64,000 nt of DNA. Source: an uncultured Lachnospiraceae bacterium (GTDB lineage: Bacteria; Bacillota; Clostridia; Lachnospirales; Lachnospiraceae). Shown in pieces: positions 41,377-48,945 of the stretch. A program made the position numbers and the translations under genes. The notes below the pieces were generated by a model that saw only the letters and a program-made list of their open reading frames with translations, was not told where the DNA came from and did not search any database. Location: the NCBI GenBank assembly GCA_947628225.1, contig CANQYY010000002.1:144088-208087 (forward strand). The letters run 5' to 3'. Position 1 is the stretch's first letter. Every line of letters begins with the position of its first letter.

Positions 41377-42408
41377 GTGAGAAAATTTAAGCAATTAACT
41401 TTTAATGATCGTTTGCGGATAGAGGTATTATTAAAGGCGGGGCATAAGAAAAAGGAAATAGCGGATATTCTAAGCGTACACATAAGTACCATATATAGGG
41501 AAATAAAGCGGGGAAGATTTGAGGCGTTAAACTCTGACTACACGACAGAGGAGAGGTACAGCCCGGATATTGCGCAGGAAAAGAAAAACGAGGCGTTAGC
41601 CGCCAAAGGCGCAGACATTAAGATAGGAAAAGAAAGAGAGTTTGCAGACCGTATAGAGGAAATTATAATAAATGACGGTTATAGCCCGGCAGCAGCGTTG
41701 GCTAAAGTAAAAGAGGAGGGTTACACATTCTCAATATGCGTAACTACATTATACAGTTACATAGACAAAGGAATTTTTCTTAATTTGACAAATAAGCAAT
41801 TACCGGTTAAAAGAAAAGGAGAAAAGAGGGTATATAGAAAAACAACAGCTAAAAGGGCGAGCAAAGGCGAAAGCATAGAAAAAAGACCAGAGGAAATTAA
41901 CGAGCGTGAGGAGTTTGGGCATTGGGAAATGGACACAGTAGTAGGAAAAAAAGGAGTATCAAAAAAATCTCTTTTAGTGCTGACAGAAAGAAAAACACGA
42001 AAAGAAATCATTATGCTACTCAAAGAACATACGGCGGCAGCGGTTGTTAAGGCGTTGGATCGACTGGAAAGAAAGCTAGGGGCGAAATTTCGGGATATAT
42101 TCAAAAGCATAACCGTAGACAACGGATCCGAGTTTGCAGACTATGAGGGAATGAAAAGATCCCGTAGAGGCAAGAAAGACCGCACAAAGATATATTATTG
42201 CCACCCTTACAGTAGTTGGGAGCGTGGAAGTAATGAAAATCAAAACAAGTTAGTCCGGCGACATATCCCCAAAGGGACGGATTTTGACGACAAGACACAA
42301 AGAGAGGTTGATAAAATAGAGGAGTGGATCAACAATTACCCGCGCTGTATATTTGATTACAGAACATCAGAACAGCTATTCGAGGAGGAGTTAAGGAAAG
42401 CGGCATAA
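41377..42408 (+). CDS. IS30-family transposase
   Basis: 343 residues from the GTG at 41377, seven bases after AGGAGG; in-frame ATGs at 41332 and 41356 lie in or at the hairpin and lack this site. An N-terminal HTH (QLTFNDRLRIEVLL...KKKEIADILSVHISTIYREI) is followed by the DDE integrase core: EMDTVVG, SITVDNGSEF and a C-terminal glutamate region PYSSWERGSNENQNKLVRR. All catalytic residues appear intact, so it may be active. Such genes also occur as regular passengers in clostridial phages. Confidence 0.93.
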   Translation: MRKFKQLTFNDRLRIEVLLKAGHKKKEIADILSVHISTIYREIKRGRFEALNSDYTTEERYSPDIAQEKKNEALAAKGADIKIGKEREFADRIEEIIINDGYSPAAALAKVKEEGYTFSICVTTLYSYIDKGIFLNLTNKQLPVKRKGEKRVYRKTTAKRASKGESIEKRPEEINEREEFGHWEMDTVVGKKGVSKKSLLVLTERKTRKEIIMLLKEHTAAAVVKALDRLERKLGAKFRDIFKSITVDNGSEFADYEGMKRSRRGKKDRTKIYYCHPYSSWERGSNENQNKLVRRHIPKGTDFDDKTQREVDKIEEWINNYPRCIFDYRTSEQLFEEELRKAA

Positions 42409-42560
42409 AATCATTAACCGGCAGCGGGAGAGGCAGCAGGCTTTATTTGCTATACTCATTTGTGCAAGATTACCAATAAACAACCATACTAATTGTACAA
42501 AATGACAAAAAGAAGATTTTCAAATTTTTTTTCGCATTTAATGTTGACATTTTCAGGATT

Positions 42561-42570
42561 GCGCCGGCGC
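42561..42570. repeat. GCGCCGGCGC palindrome, copy 2
   Basis: The same GGATTGCGCCGGCGC 15-mer as copy 1. It lies between a TTGACA at 42544 and the promoter at 42582. Confidence 0.7.
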
Positions 42571-42581
42571 ATAAAAAATAG

Positions 42582-42611
42582 TTGAAAAGAACTTATCATG
42601 TGTGATAAAAT
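42582..42611 (+). promoter_or_regulatory. Promoter with operator-like dyad before the late regulator gene
   Basis: TTGAAA (42582-42587), an 18-base spacer and TAAAAT (42606-42611). The inverted repeat TTATCA/TGATAA lies across the spacer end and -10, a natural repressor position. Confidence 0.6.
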
Positions 42612-42702
42612 GGAAAAAAATATAATAGAGAAAAAAAGATGGTACGACAGGCGAAGTATCATCTTTTTTGTTTTCAAGGCAGCAGGATAAGGAGGAATCA
42701 GT

Positions 42703-43116
42703 ATGGAAAAGAAAACATTAGAAGCATATCGAATCCGGGAAAAAAGAATTGAAAAATTACGACGTGAAATAGAAAACCTAGAAGCAAGGGATATAACTAC
42801 GCTTAAAGGTACGGTTAAGATGTCAGAATCACAATTTCCATATATTCAAGGACGCACTTCCGTGCTGATGGATGATCCAGAGGAAAAGGAATACTGTGTA
42901 AAGCGGATAAAAAAGAAAGAGAATGAAATCCGGCAGTTAAGAGAATTAAACAAGGAAGTAGATAGTTATGTCGATAATATTCAGGATTCACTGGAAAAAA
43001 CCATTATTGAAATGTATTACATAGACGAAAAAAGGAGCTACCAAAAAGAAATAGCAGACCTTCTTGACGTATCAAGGGAGGAGGTATCCAAAGCCATCAA
43101 TAAGCATAGAACATAA
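42703..43116 (+). CDS. Phage late transcription regulator-like protein (sigma-region-4 type)
   Basis: 137 residues. The N-terminal two thirds are a charged coiled coil. The C-terminus (IIEMYYIDEKRSYQKEIADLLDVSREEVSKAINKHR) is a sigma-70 region 4-like HTH as in ArpU/RinA-type late regulators. Such genes sit just before terminase and switch on the late operon, as here. AAGGAGG precedes the ATG. ArpU-type identity is by position and fold only. Confidence 0.75.
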   Translation: MEKKTLEAYRIREKRIEKLRREIENLEARDITTLKGTVKMSESQFPYIQGRTSVLMDDPEEKEYCVKRIKKKENEIRQLRELNKEVDSYVDNIQDSLEKTIIEMYYIDEKRSYQKEIADLLDVSREEVSKAINKHRT

Positions 43117-43238
43117 AACAATCAAAATCACAAAAATCACATTTTCTGCATTTTTTGTATAAAATCACAAATTTCACAAAAAAAGCACCACAGGACTTGC
43201 AAAGTGTGTTATAGTTATACTGAAATAAGTGTGTAAAG

Positions 43239-43269
43239 AAAGGTCCGTATCAAATACGGTTCTTTTTTT
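43239..43269 (+). terminator. Terminator in the terminase leader
   Basis: CCGTAT-CAA-ATACGG (43245-43259) followed by TTCTTTTTTT. It lies between the late regulator gene and terminase, only about 50 bases before the small terminase gene. Late transcripts must start after it or read through it. Confidence 0.8.
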
Positions 43270-43316
43270 ATTGCCAAAAAAGGTAGTTGTGTATAGCAAA
43301 AGGAGGAGGGCTGTCT

Positions 43317-43847
43317 ATGGCAAAATTAACAGATAAGCAGCGGCGTTTTTGCGAGGAATACCTGATAGACTTAAATGCGACACAAGCTGCAATAAGGGCA
43401 GGATATAAAGCAAATAGGAAAAATACCTATGAGGTTATCGGGTACCAACTACTTCATAAAACTTCAGTTTCAGCAGAAATCAAAAAAGAAATGGCAGAGC
43501 GTTCCAAAAGAACCGGAATTAACCAAGACAGGGTTATCCGGGAACTGGCAAGGATTGCATTTATAAATCCTGAAGATGTAATCAATCCGAAAGACGCTTC
43601 TGTGCGTGAGGGAGCAGATGAAGATGATACAGCCTGTATACAGTCTGTGAAGGTAAAGGTAACAAAGGGCAACAAGGGAACGATAACAGAAAGGGAGGTC
43701 AGATTATGTGACAAAATAAAAGCGATTGAGCTTCTTGGCCGGCATTTAGGTATGTTTAATGACAGACTTGAGTTATCAGGCTTGACCGGGCAGCAGGATA
43801 AGCTGAATCACATATTGGAGCAGCTGGGTAGTGGTAGCAATGGATAA
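43317..43847 (+). CDS. terS: Phage terminase small subunit
   Basis: 176 residues from the ATG at 43317 (AGGAGGAGGG upstream). LTDKQRRFCEEYLIDLNATQAAIRAGY is the classic terminase_2 (PF03592) N-terminus, an HTH that recognises the packaging site. The C-terminal part contacts the large subunit. It overlaps terL by 8 bases. Confidence 0.93.
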   Translation: MAKLTDKQRRFCEEYLIDLNATQAAIRAGYKANRKNTYEVIGYQLLHKTSVSAEIKKEMAERSKRTGINQDRVIRELARIAFINPEDVINPKDASVREGADEDDTACIQSVKVKVTKGNKGTITEREVRLCDKIKAIELLGRHLGMFNDRLELSGLTGQQDKLNHILEQLGSGSNG

Positions 43848-45204
43848 TAGTAACTTATTGTTGTCTGATAAATATAAGGCTTTTCTTCGTTGTAATGCTC
43901 CTACAGAGTTTTTAGAGGGAACAACGGCAGCGGGGAAAACAACAGTAGCATTATTCAAATTTATGCTCAAGGTAGCACAGTCAAAGCAAAAGCTGCATAT
44001 TCTAGCCTCAGATGATACTGGAGCGGCGGAAAAAAACATAATCAATAAGGAATTAGGTATCATAGATGATTTTGGGGTATTGGTGGAGTATAAGGGGAAT
44101 GGATCCGGAGAATATAAAATGCCTCATATTGTCTTTCATGCTCCGGCAGGTGACAAAATAATATTTGTTGTCGGCTATGGAAATAAAAGTAAGTGGAAGA
44201 AAGCACTTGGCGGTCAATATGGCTGTTCCTATATAGATGAGATAAATACGGCAGATATTGATTTTGTCCGAGAGACATCTATGCGGAGTGATTATCTGCT
44301 AGCGACACTGAATCCGGATAATCCTAATTTGGACGTATATAAAGAGTATATCAACTGCGCCAGACCTCTCCCGGAGTGGGAGAAAGAAACGCCGAAAGAA
44401 ATTAAAGAGGAATTAAAGGAAGAACCAAAGCCGGGTTATGTGCATTGGTTCTTTTCTTTTAAGGATAATCTGGGTTTGTCAAAAGAAAAACTGGATAAAA
44501 TCAAGGCAAACACACCGAAAGGAACGAAAATTTGGAAAAACAAGATTGAAGGTCTGAGAGGAAAAGCTACAGGACTTGTCTTTCCAAACTTTGACAGAAA
44601 GAAACATGTAGTTTCTAAAAAATGGTTCAAACAGCAAATAGAGGATGGAAAGGTCCGGTTTAAAAAATTTACAGCCGGGATAGACACATCCTATTCAGCA
44701 AAATCACCGGATACCATTGCTATGGTATTCCAGGGCATAACAGAGGATAGGAAACTAATCACACTGGCAGAAAAGGTGTATAACAATGCTGAGCTTGATG
44801 TGCCATTGGCTCCAAGTGATACTGCGGTAAAATTTATTAAGTTTTTGGAATATAACCGGAAGGAGTGGGGGCTTGCCAGAAATGTGTTTATAGACAATGC
44901 AGACCAGGCAACTATTACGGAGTTAAATAAATATAAGCGATTACACGGCACTTTGTATATATTCAATGATTCGTATAAAAAGGTAGAAATAATAGACAGG
45001 ATTAACTTACAAATTGGTTGGATACAACAAGGGTGTTATCTTGTAGTGGATACATGCACCGAGCACTTGGCAGAATTAGACAGGTATTCGTGGGATGATG
45101 AAAAGGATAAGCCGGAGGATCGGAATGACCATACAATCAATGCCAACCAGTATAGTTGGATTCCATACAGGCAGTTAATTGGATTTGAAGGGGGCAAGAA
45201 ATGA
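43840..45204 (+). CDS. terL: Phage terminase large subunit (PBSX type)
   Basis: About 454 residues from the ATG at 43840; a GTG at 43831 is a possible alternative. ATPase domain: EGTTAAGKTT (Walker A) and CSYIDEI (Walker B). Nuclease domain: acidic residues in GIDTSYS, FIDNAD and DHTINA. It powers DNA translocation into the prohead and cuts concatemers. Confidence 0.93.
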   Translation: MDNSNLLLSDKYKAFLRCNAPTEFLEGTTAAGKTTVALFKFMLKVAQSKQKLHILASDDTGAAEKNIINKELGIIDDFGVLVEYKGNGSGEYKMPHIVFHAPAGDKIIFVVGYGNKSKWKKALGGQYGCSYIDEINTADIDFVRETSMRSDYLLATLNPDNPNLDVYKEYINCARPLPEWEKETPKEIKEELKEEPKPGYVHWFFSFKDNLGLSKEKLDKIKANTPKGTKIWKNKIEGLRGKATGLVFPNFDRKKHVVSKKWFKQQIEDGKVRFKKFTAGIDTSYSAKSPDTIAMVFQGITEDRKLITLAEKVYNNAELDVPLAPSDTAVKFIKFLEYNRKEWGLARNVFIDNADQATITELNKYKRLHGTLYIFNDSYKKVEIIDRINLQIGWIQQGCYLVVDTCTEHLAELDRYSWDDEKDKPEDRNDHTINANQYSWIPYRQLIGFEGGKK

Positions 45205-46697
45205 GGTGGATAAATAAATTGAGTACAAACATTAAAAGAGGAATTCGAAGCTGGTTAAATATTCAGGAAGCTGCGCCAACGAGTTTTAATATCAATGAGA
45301 CGCTGGATTATGAGGCGAATGCAATCAAAAATAGAATATGGTACCGAGGATCGAGTGACGAGTTGCAGCAACTTTACCAGCAGATGAATAACGGGATTGA
45401 CTGTTATAAATTCTGGGCGTGTAAGAGTACTCCGGGGATGGAGATACGGAAGATTCATACAGGTCTTCCGGCATTGACAGTAGACGTATTAGCAGCTGTC
45501 ACGTTATCCGACATGGAAATTCAGGTCAACGGAGGAAATCAAGAAAAGGAACTCTGGGAAAAGATTGAAGAAAAAAATACATTCAAAAAGAAGTTAGAAA
45601 AGGCAGTGAAAGAAACCCTGTATATTGGCGATGGTGCATTTAAAATATCATTTGACACAGAAATCAGCCAATATCCTATTATAGAGTTTTATCCGGGAGA
45701 CAGGATCGAACTGGTATCCAGAAGAGGACAGGTCAGGGAAATTATATTTAAAACAGTTTATCAGCATGAGAACCGGCAGTATGTGTTGTATGAGCACTAT
45801 GGATACGGCATTATTACATACAAGTTACGGCATGGAGGAAGGGAGGTGCCACTAAACACAATACCAATGACGGAAAATTTGGTTGATGTAGCGTTTAGTT
45901 CTGACGTTCCGGAAGAAAAATATATGCTGGCTGTTCCGGTTAAGTTTTATGAATCCGGGAAATGGGATGAACGGGGACAAAGTATATATGATAAAAAAGT
46001 TGACAGTTACGATGCCTTTGATGAGATATGGTCGCAGTGGATGGACGCTGTCCGTGTAGGCAAGGCAAAAGAATACATTCCGGAGTGTATGCTTCCGCAT
46101 AATCCTTATACGGGGGAGACAATGAAACCGAATCATTTTGACAACCGTTATATCAAGATGGATTCAAGTATGTCAGAAAAAGAGGATAATAAGATAGATG
46201 TTGAACAGCCTGTAATACCGCATGAAAGTTATCTGGCCAGTTATTCAACAGCCTTAGACCTGTGTCTTCAGGGAGTTATCTCACCATGCACTCTTGGTAT
46301 TGATGTGAAAAAACTGGATAATGCAGAGGCGCAGCGTGAAAAAGAGAAAACAACACTTTACACAAGAGATACCATTATAGATGCCCTTCAAGTTGACATT
46401 CCCCTGCTTGTTAATACAGCGATTAAGGCATATCATGAGTTTCATGACAAAAAGACAGTTCAAGATACAGAGGTAAAGGTTGAATTTGGCGAATACGCAA
46501 ACCCTTCCTTCGAAAGTCAGATAGAAACTATATCCAAGGGAAGAAGCGGGGGAATAATGAGCATAGAGGCATCTGTAGATGAGTTGTATGGAGATTCCAG
46601 AGATGAAGATTGGAAAAAAAGTGAAGTCGCAAGATTAAAAGAGGAGCAGGGTATATCTGTCATGGAAGAACCGGCAGTGGCGGTGAGGAGGGTTTAG
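45201..46697 (+). CDS. Phage portal protein
   Basis: 498 residues. The size, position between terL and the MuF-type gene, and the long central helix with a tunnel-loop-like YDAFDEIWSQW...KLDNAEAQREKEKTT stretch fit SPP1-type portals, which form the dodecameric ring for DNA entry. It overlaps terL by four bases. Confidence 0.88.
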   Translation: MRWINKLSTNIKRGIRSWLNIQEAAPTSFNINETLDYEANAIKNRIWYRGSSDELQQLYQQMNNGIDCYKFWACKSTPGMEIRKIHTGLPALTVDVLAAVTLSDMEIQVNGGNQEKELWEKIEEKNTFKKKLEKAVKETLYIGDGAFKISFDTEISQYPIIEFYPGDRIELVSRRGQVREIIFKTVYQHENRQYVLYEHYGYGIITYKLRHGGREVPLNTIPMTENLVDVAFSSDVPEEKYMLAVPVKFYESGKWDERGQSIYDKKVDSYDAFDEIWSQWMDAVRVGKAKEYIPECMLPHNPYTGETMKPNHFDNRYIKMDSSMSEKEDNKIDVEQPVIPHESYLASYSTALDLCLQGVISPCTLGIDVKKLDNAEAQREKEKTTLYTRDTIIDALQVDIPLLVNTAIKAYHEFHDKKTVQDTEVKVEFGEYANPSFESQIETISKGRSGGIMSIEASVDELYGDSRDEDWKKSEVARLKEEQGISVMEEPAVAVRRV

Positions 46698-46919
46698 ATG
46701 AAAGTCAAAGTAGGAATTCGGTTATACGGAATGAGCAGAAAGGAATACATGGGGCTATTGGAAGTGGCAAAAGAACAGGTTCCGATGGGAATATACGCCG
46801 TTGAGAAAAAAGGTTACGCAGAGCTGAGATGTGACCGGTGTACCAGTATGACGCAGTTAAAAGGTATGATACGTTCTTATAAATCAGAGGGTTTTAAGGT
46901 TTATTCGAATGGGAGGTAA
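46698..46919 (+). CDS. Small phage protein between portal and minor capsid genes
   Basis: 73 residues starting directly after the portal stop codon, with GAGGAGGG as RBS. Strand-helix pattern, and two cysteines close together (CDRC). No recognised family. Confidence 0.7.
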   Translation: MKVKVGIRLYGMSRKEYMGLLEVAKEQVPMGIYAVEKKGYAELRCDRCTSMTQLKGMIRSYKSEGFKVYSNGR

Positions 46920-46922
46920 TAA

Positions 46923-48416
46923 ATGCCAGGACATTTTAATGATGAATACGACATAGGAAAAGCCTTTGCTGCCATAGAGGAAGAACTGATTGCCTCCATG
47001 ATTCGTAATATGAAAAGACACAAGGTGGAGGAGGTTACTGAGAACAAACAGTGGACCATGTGGCAGGCGGAGCAGTTGAAAGCGTTGGAGAGGTACAAGG
47101 TAAAGAACAAGAAAAAATACGGGCAGCAGTTCAAGGATATAAACAAGGAGATTGATGTTCTGCTACATGCGGCGAGGGATGAAGGCGAGATGATCCAAGA
47201 GATAGCCATATTAAGGACTATAAAAAAAGGATTTACAGCACAGAAAGTGTCTGGTAAATCGGCAGCCAAGTTTTTTCAATTAAATGAGCGTAAGCTGGAG
47301 GCACTGATAGAGGCAACAATTCACGATATGGCAAGGGCAGAGACGGCTGTACTTCGCATGGCAAATGATAAATACAGGAAGATAATATTTAATTCACAGA
47401 TGTATGCAAACACGGGAGCCGGAACCTATGAAAAGGCAGTTGATATGGCTACAAAGGATTTTCTTGCTGCGGGGCTGAATTGTGTTGAGTATAAGAATGG
47501 AGCCAGACATACCCTTGAGGATTATGCGGATATGGCTATTCGAACAGCTTCTAAGCGGGCATATCTGCAAGGGGAAGGGGCAATGCGTAAAGAGTGGGGC
47601 ATACATACTGTTATAGTAAATAAAAGAGGAAATCCCTGTCCAAAATGTCTGCCCTTCTGCGGAAAGGTTCTGATAGATGATGTATGGAGCGGCGGGAGCA
47701 GGAAAGACGGAGATTATCCGCTTATGAGCCATGCGATAGCCAGAGGGCTGTATCATCCGAGGTGTAAAGATATACATACTACATATTTTCCGGGAATATC
47801 AAGGACAGATGATACATGGACAGAAGATGAGTTGGAGAATATCGGACTCCATGCCAAAAAGGAAGCAAGGCAGCAGTATGCGAAAAGGCAGGCTGACAAG
47901 TTCGGGAGGCTGGCAAGATATTCTTTAGATGAGCAGAATAGAAAAAGTTACAGGGATAAGGAAAAACGCTGGAGATCTGTTGCAAATGCAAGTATATCTG
48001 GTATAATGAAGCCAGCAAGTACGAAAGAGGTAGTTGATGTGCATTCTGTTGGTAAGATAAATCGGGATATTTATAAATGTGTTACGGATGATATTGTTAC
48101 GGACGAAGTTATTATAACGAATGAGCGTATGCAGCATATAAAAGAAAGACATCCGAATGATTACGAGAGGTTTTCAAGTTATTTTAGTCAAATAGTTAGT
48201 GAACCGGATTTCATCATAGAATCAAAAAAGAAAAATACAGCATTGATTTTAAAGGAGATACAAAAAGGAACGGAGATTTTTAAAACGGTACTTAGATTAG
48301 CTACGTCTAAGGATAACCCAAATTATAAGAACTCTATAATTACATTTATGAAAATTGATGAGAAAGAATGGAAAAGATTGTTAAGGAATAAGAAAATCCT
48401 TTACAAAAAGGAATAA
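46923..48416 (+). CDS. MuF-type minor capsid protein with C-terminal nuclease-toxin-like domain
   Basis: 497 residues. Residues about 1-330 match the phage minor capsid protein 2 group (MuF-like), including the CPKCLPFCGKVLIDD and YHPRCKDIHTTYF segments. After a linker, residues about 375-497 resemble a phage-associated Barnase-EndoU-ColicinE5/D-RelE-like nuclease (PBECR2 type): DEVIITNERMQHIKERHP, VLKEIQKG and NSIITFMKI...LRNKKILYKKE. The HIKERHP histidine is a likely catalytic residue. MuF-toxin fusions are known in temperate phages of Firmicutes and are thought to be delivered with the virion. No immunity gene is recognised next to it. A promoter for an RNA lies in its last codons. Confidence 0.85.
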   Translation: MPGHFNDEYDIGKAFAAIEEELIASMIRNMKRHKVEEVTENKQWTMWQAEQLKALERYKVKNKKKYGQQFKDINKEIDVLLHAARDEGEMIQEIAILRTIKKGFTAQKVSGKSAAKFFQLNERKLEALIEATIHDMARAETAVLRMANDKYRKIIFNSQMYANTGAGTYEKAVDMATKDFLAAGLNCVEYKNGARHTLEDYADMAIRTASKRAYLQGEGAMRKEWGIHTVIVNKRGNPCPKCLPFCGKVLIDDVWSGGSRKDGDYPLMSHAIARGLYHPRCKDIHTTYFPGISRTDDTWTEDELENIGLHAKKEARQQYAKRQADKFGRLARYSLDEQNRKSYRDKEKRWRSVANASISGIMKPASTKEVVDVHSVGKINRDIYKCVTDDIVTDEVIITNERMQHIKERHPNDYERFSSYFSQIVSEPDFIIESKKKNTALILKEIQKGTEIFKTVLRLATSKDNPNYKNSIITFMKIDEKEWKRLLRNKKILYKKE

Positions 48417-48428
48417 TTTTTGTATATT
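48400..48428 (+). promoter_or_regulatory. Promoter of the prophage RNA gene, inside the MuF gene end
   Basis: TTTACA (48400-48405), a 17-base spacer and TATATT (48423-48428), one mismatch each to consensus. A second TATAAT lies at 48428-48433. The start would be about 48435, just before the RNA's closing stem. Confidence 0.7.
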
Positions 48429-48434
48429 ATAATT

Positions 48435-48616
48435 AGAATATGAAAGGGACTCTTTGAGGTGGAGGATTTCGTACGGTCCACACGCCGCTGGTACTGACAG
48501 GGGAAACCCGAGAGACGCAGGAGAAACGTACGCCTGCCAAAGAGTTCCTTGATTATTTATAAAAGACATCACACCACCAGTCACTTCAACCAGTAAGTGA
48601 CCGGTGGTATTTTTAT
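48435..48616 (+). ncRNA. Structured non-coding RNA with kissing loops, family not recognised
   Basis: The stretch between the MuF gene and the next small ORF folds strongly. P1 closes it with 13 continuous pairs (48444-48456 with 48538-48550, one G-U). P2 is GTGGA/TCCAC (48459-48463, 48477-48481). P3 is GGG-GAAA-CCC (48500-48509), a GNRA tetraloop hairpin. P4 is GCAGG/CCTGC (48517-48521, 48533-48537) and abuts P1 without a gap. The P2 and P4 loops each contain CGTACG (48470-48475 and 48527-48532). This is self-complementary, so the loops can kiss within one molecule or pair two molecules. There is no ORF with an RBS. It has its own promoter and terminator. I do not recognise the family. Confidence 0.8.
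48573..48616 (+). terminator. Strong terminator of the RNA gene
   Basis: ACCACC-A-GTCACTT (48573-48586) pairs with AAGTGAC-C-GGTGGT (48595-48608) with one mismatch around an 8-base loop, then a T-rich tail. Confidence 0.92.
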
Positions 48617-48630
48617 ACCCATTTATAGCA

Positions 48631-48646
48631 TATGCGCCGGCGCATA
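48631..48646. repeat. GCGCCGGCGC palindrome, copy 3 (extended to 16 bp)
   Basis: TATGCGCCGGCGCATA is a perfect 16-bp palindrome ending directly at the AGGAGGTGA ribosome binding site of the following small gene, so it could act on DNA or as an RNA hairpin over that site. Confidence 0.75.
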
Positions 48647-48659
48647 GGAGGTGATAAAA

Positions 48660-48830
48660 TTGAAAGTAAAAGTAGTACGGCGTTTCCGTGACTGGGAGGA
48701 AAACTTGAAACTCCGGGAAGTCGGAGAAATTTTCGAGGCAAAGAAAGACCGGGCGGAGGAACTGAAAAGAAAAAAATTAGTAGAGGAAGTTCAAGAAACG
48801 AGAAAAGAGACAAAGAAGGCAGCCGATTAG
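48660..48830 (+). CDS. Small charged phage protein
   Basis: 56 residues from a TTG with a perfect AGGAGGTGA site. A KVKVVRRFRDWEENLKLREVGEIFE N-terminus and a lysine/glutamate-rich helix, the pattern of small proteins found near phage scaffold genes. Function unknown. It lies downstream of the RNA terminator and palindrome. Confidence 0.75.
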   Translation: MKVKVVRRFRDWEENLKLREVGEIFEAKKDRAEELKRKKLVEEVQETRKETKKAAD

Positions 48831-48945
48831 GCTGTTATTTTTCTGCCCAAACACGACAAGGCCAAAAAAGGTGCGTGACCAGTGACACTGATGAAAACGG
48901 ATAGACAGGGTGACACCCTCAAAATGGAAAGGAGCTAAGAAAACT

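Larger units (their letters stand above)
42409..42702. other. Regulatory gap between transposase and late-gene regulator
   Basis: No gene. It holds a near-repeat of the T-rich GCATT(T/A)AATGTTGAC segment also found at about 40523-40550, GC palindrome copy 2, a promoter and an operator-like inverted repeat TTATCA-TGTG-TGATAA (42592-42607) overlapping the promoter's -10 region. Confidence 0.55.

Noticed and set aside
41030..42460. TAGCAAAT(G/A)AAG-like inverted match as IS30 terminal repeats
   Set aside because: Only 11 of 12 bases match, and one copy covers a stop codon. The distance is too long for a typical IS30 element, so it is probably chance.
43197..43221. TTGCAA ... TATACT as the late promoter
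   Set aside because: The spacer is only 13 bases, so it is not a standard sigma-A promoter. A regulator-dependent promoter is possible but unsupported.
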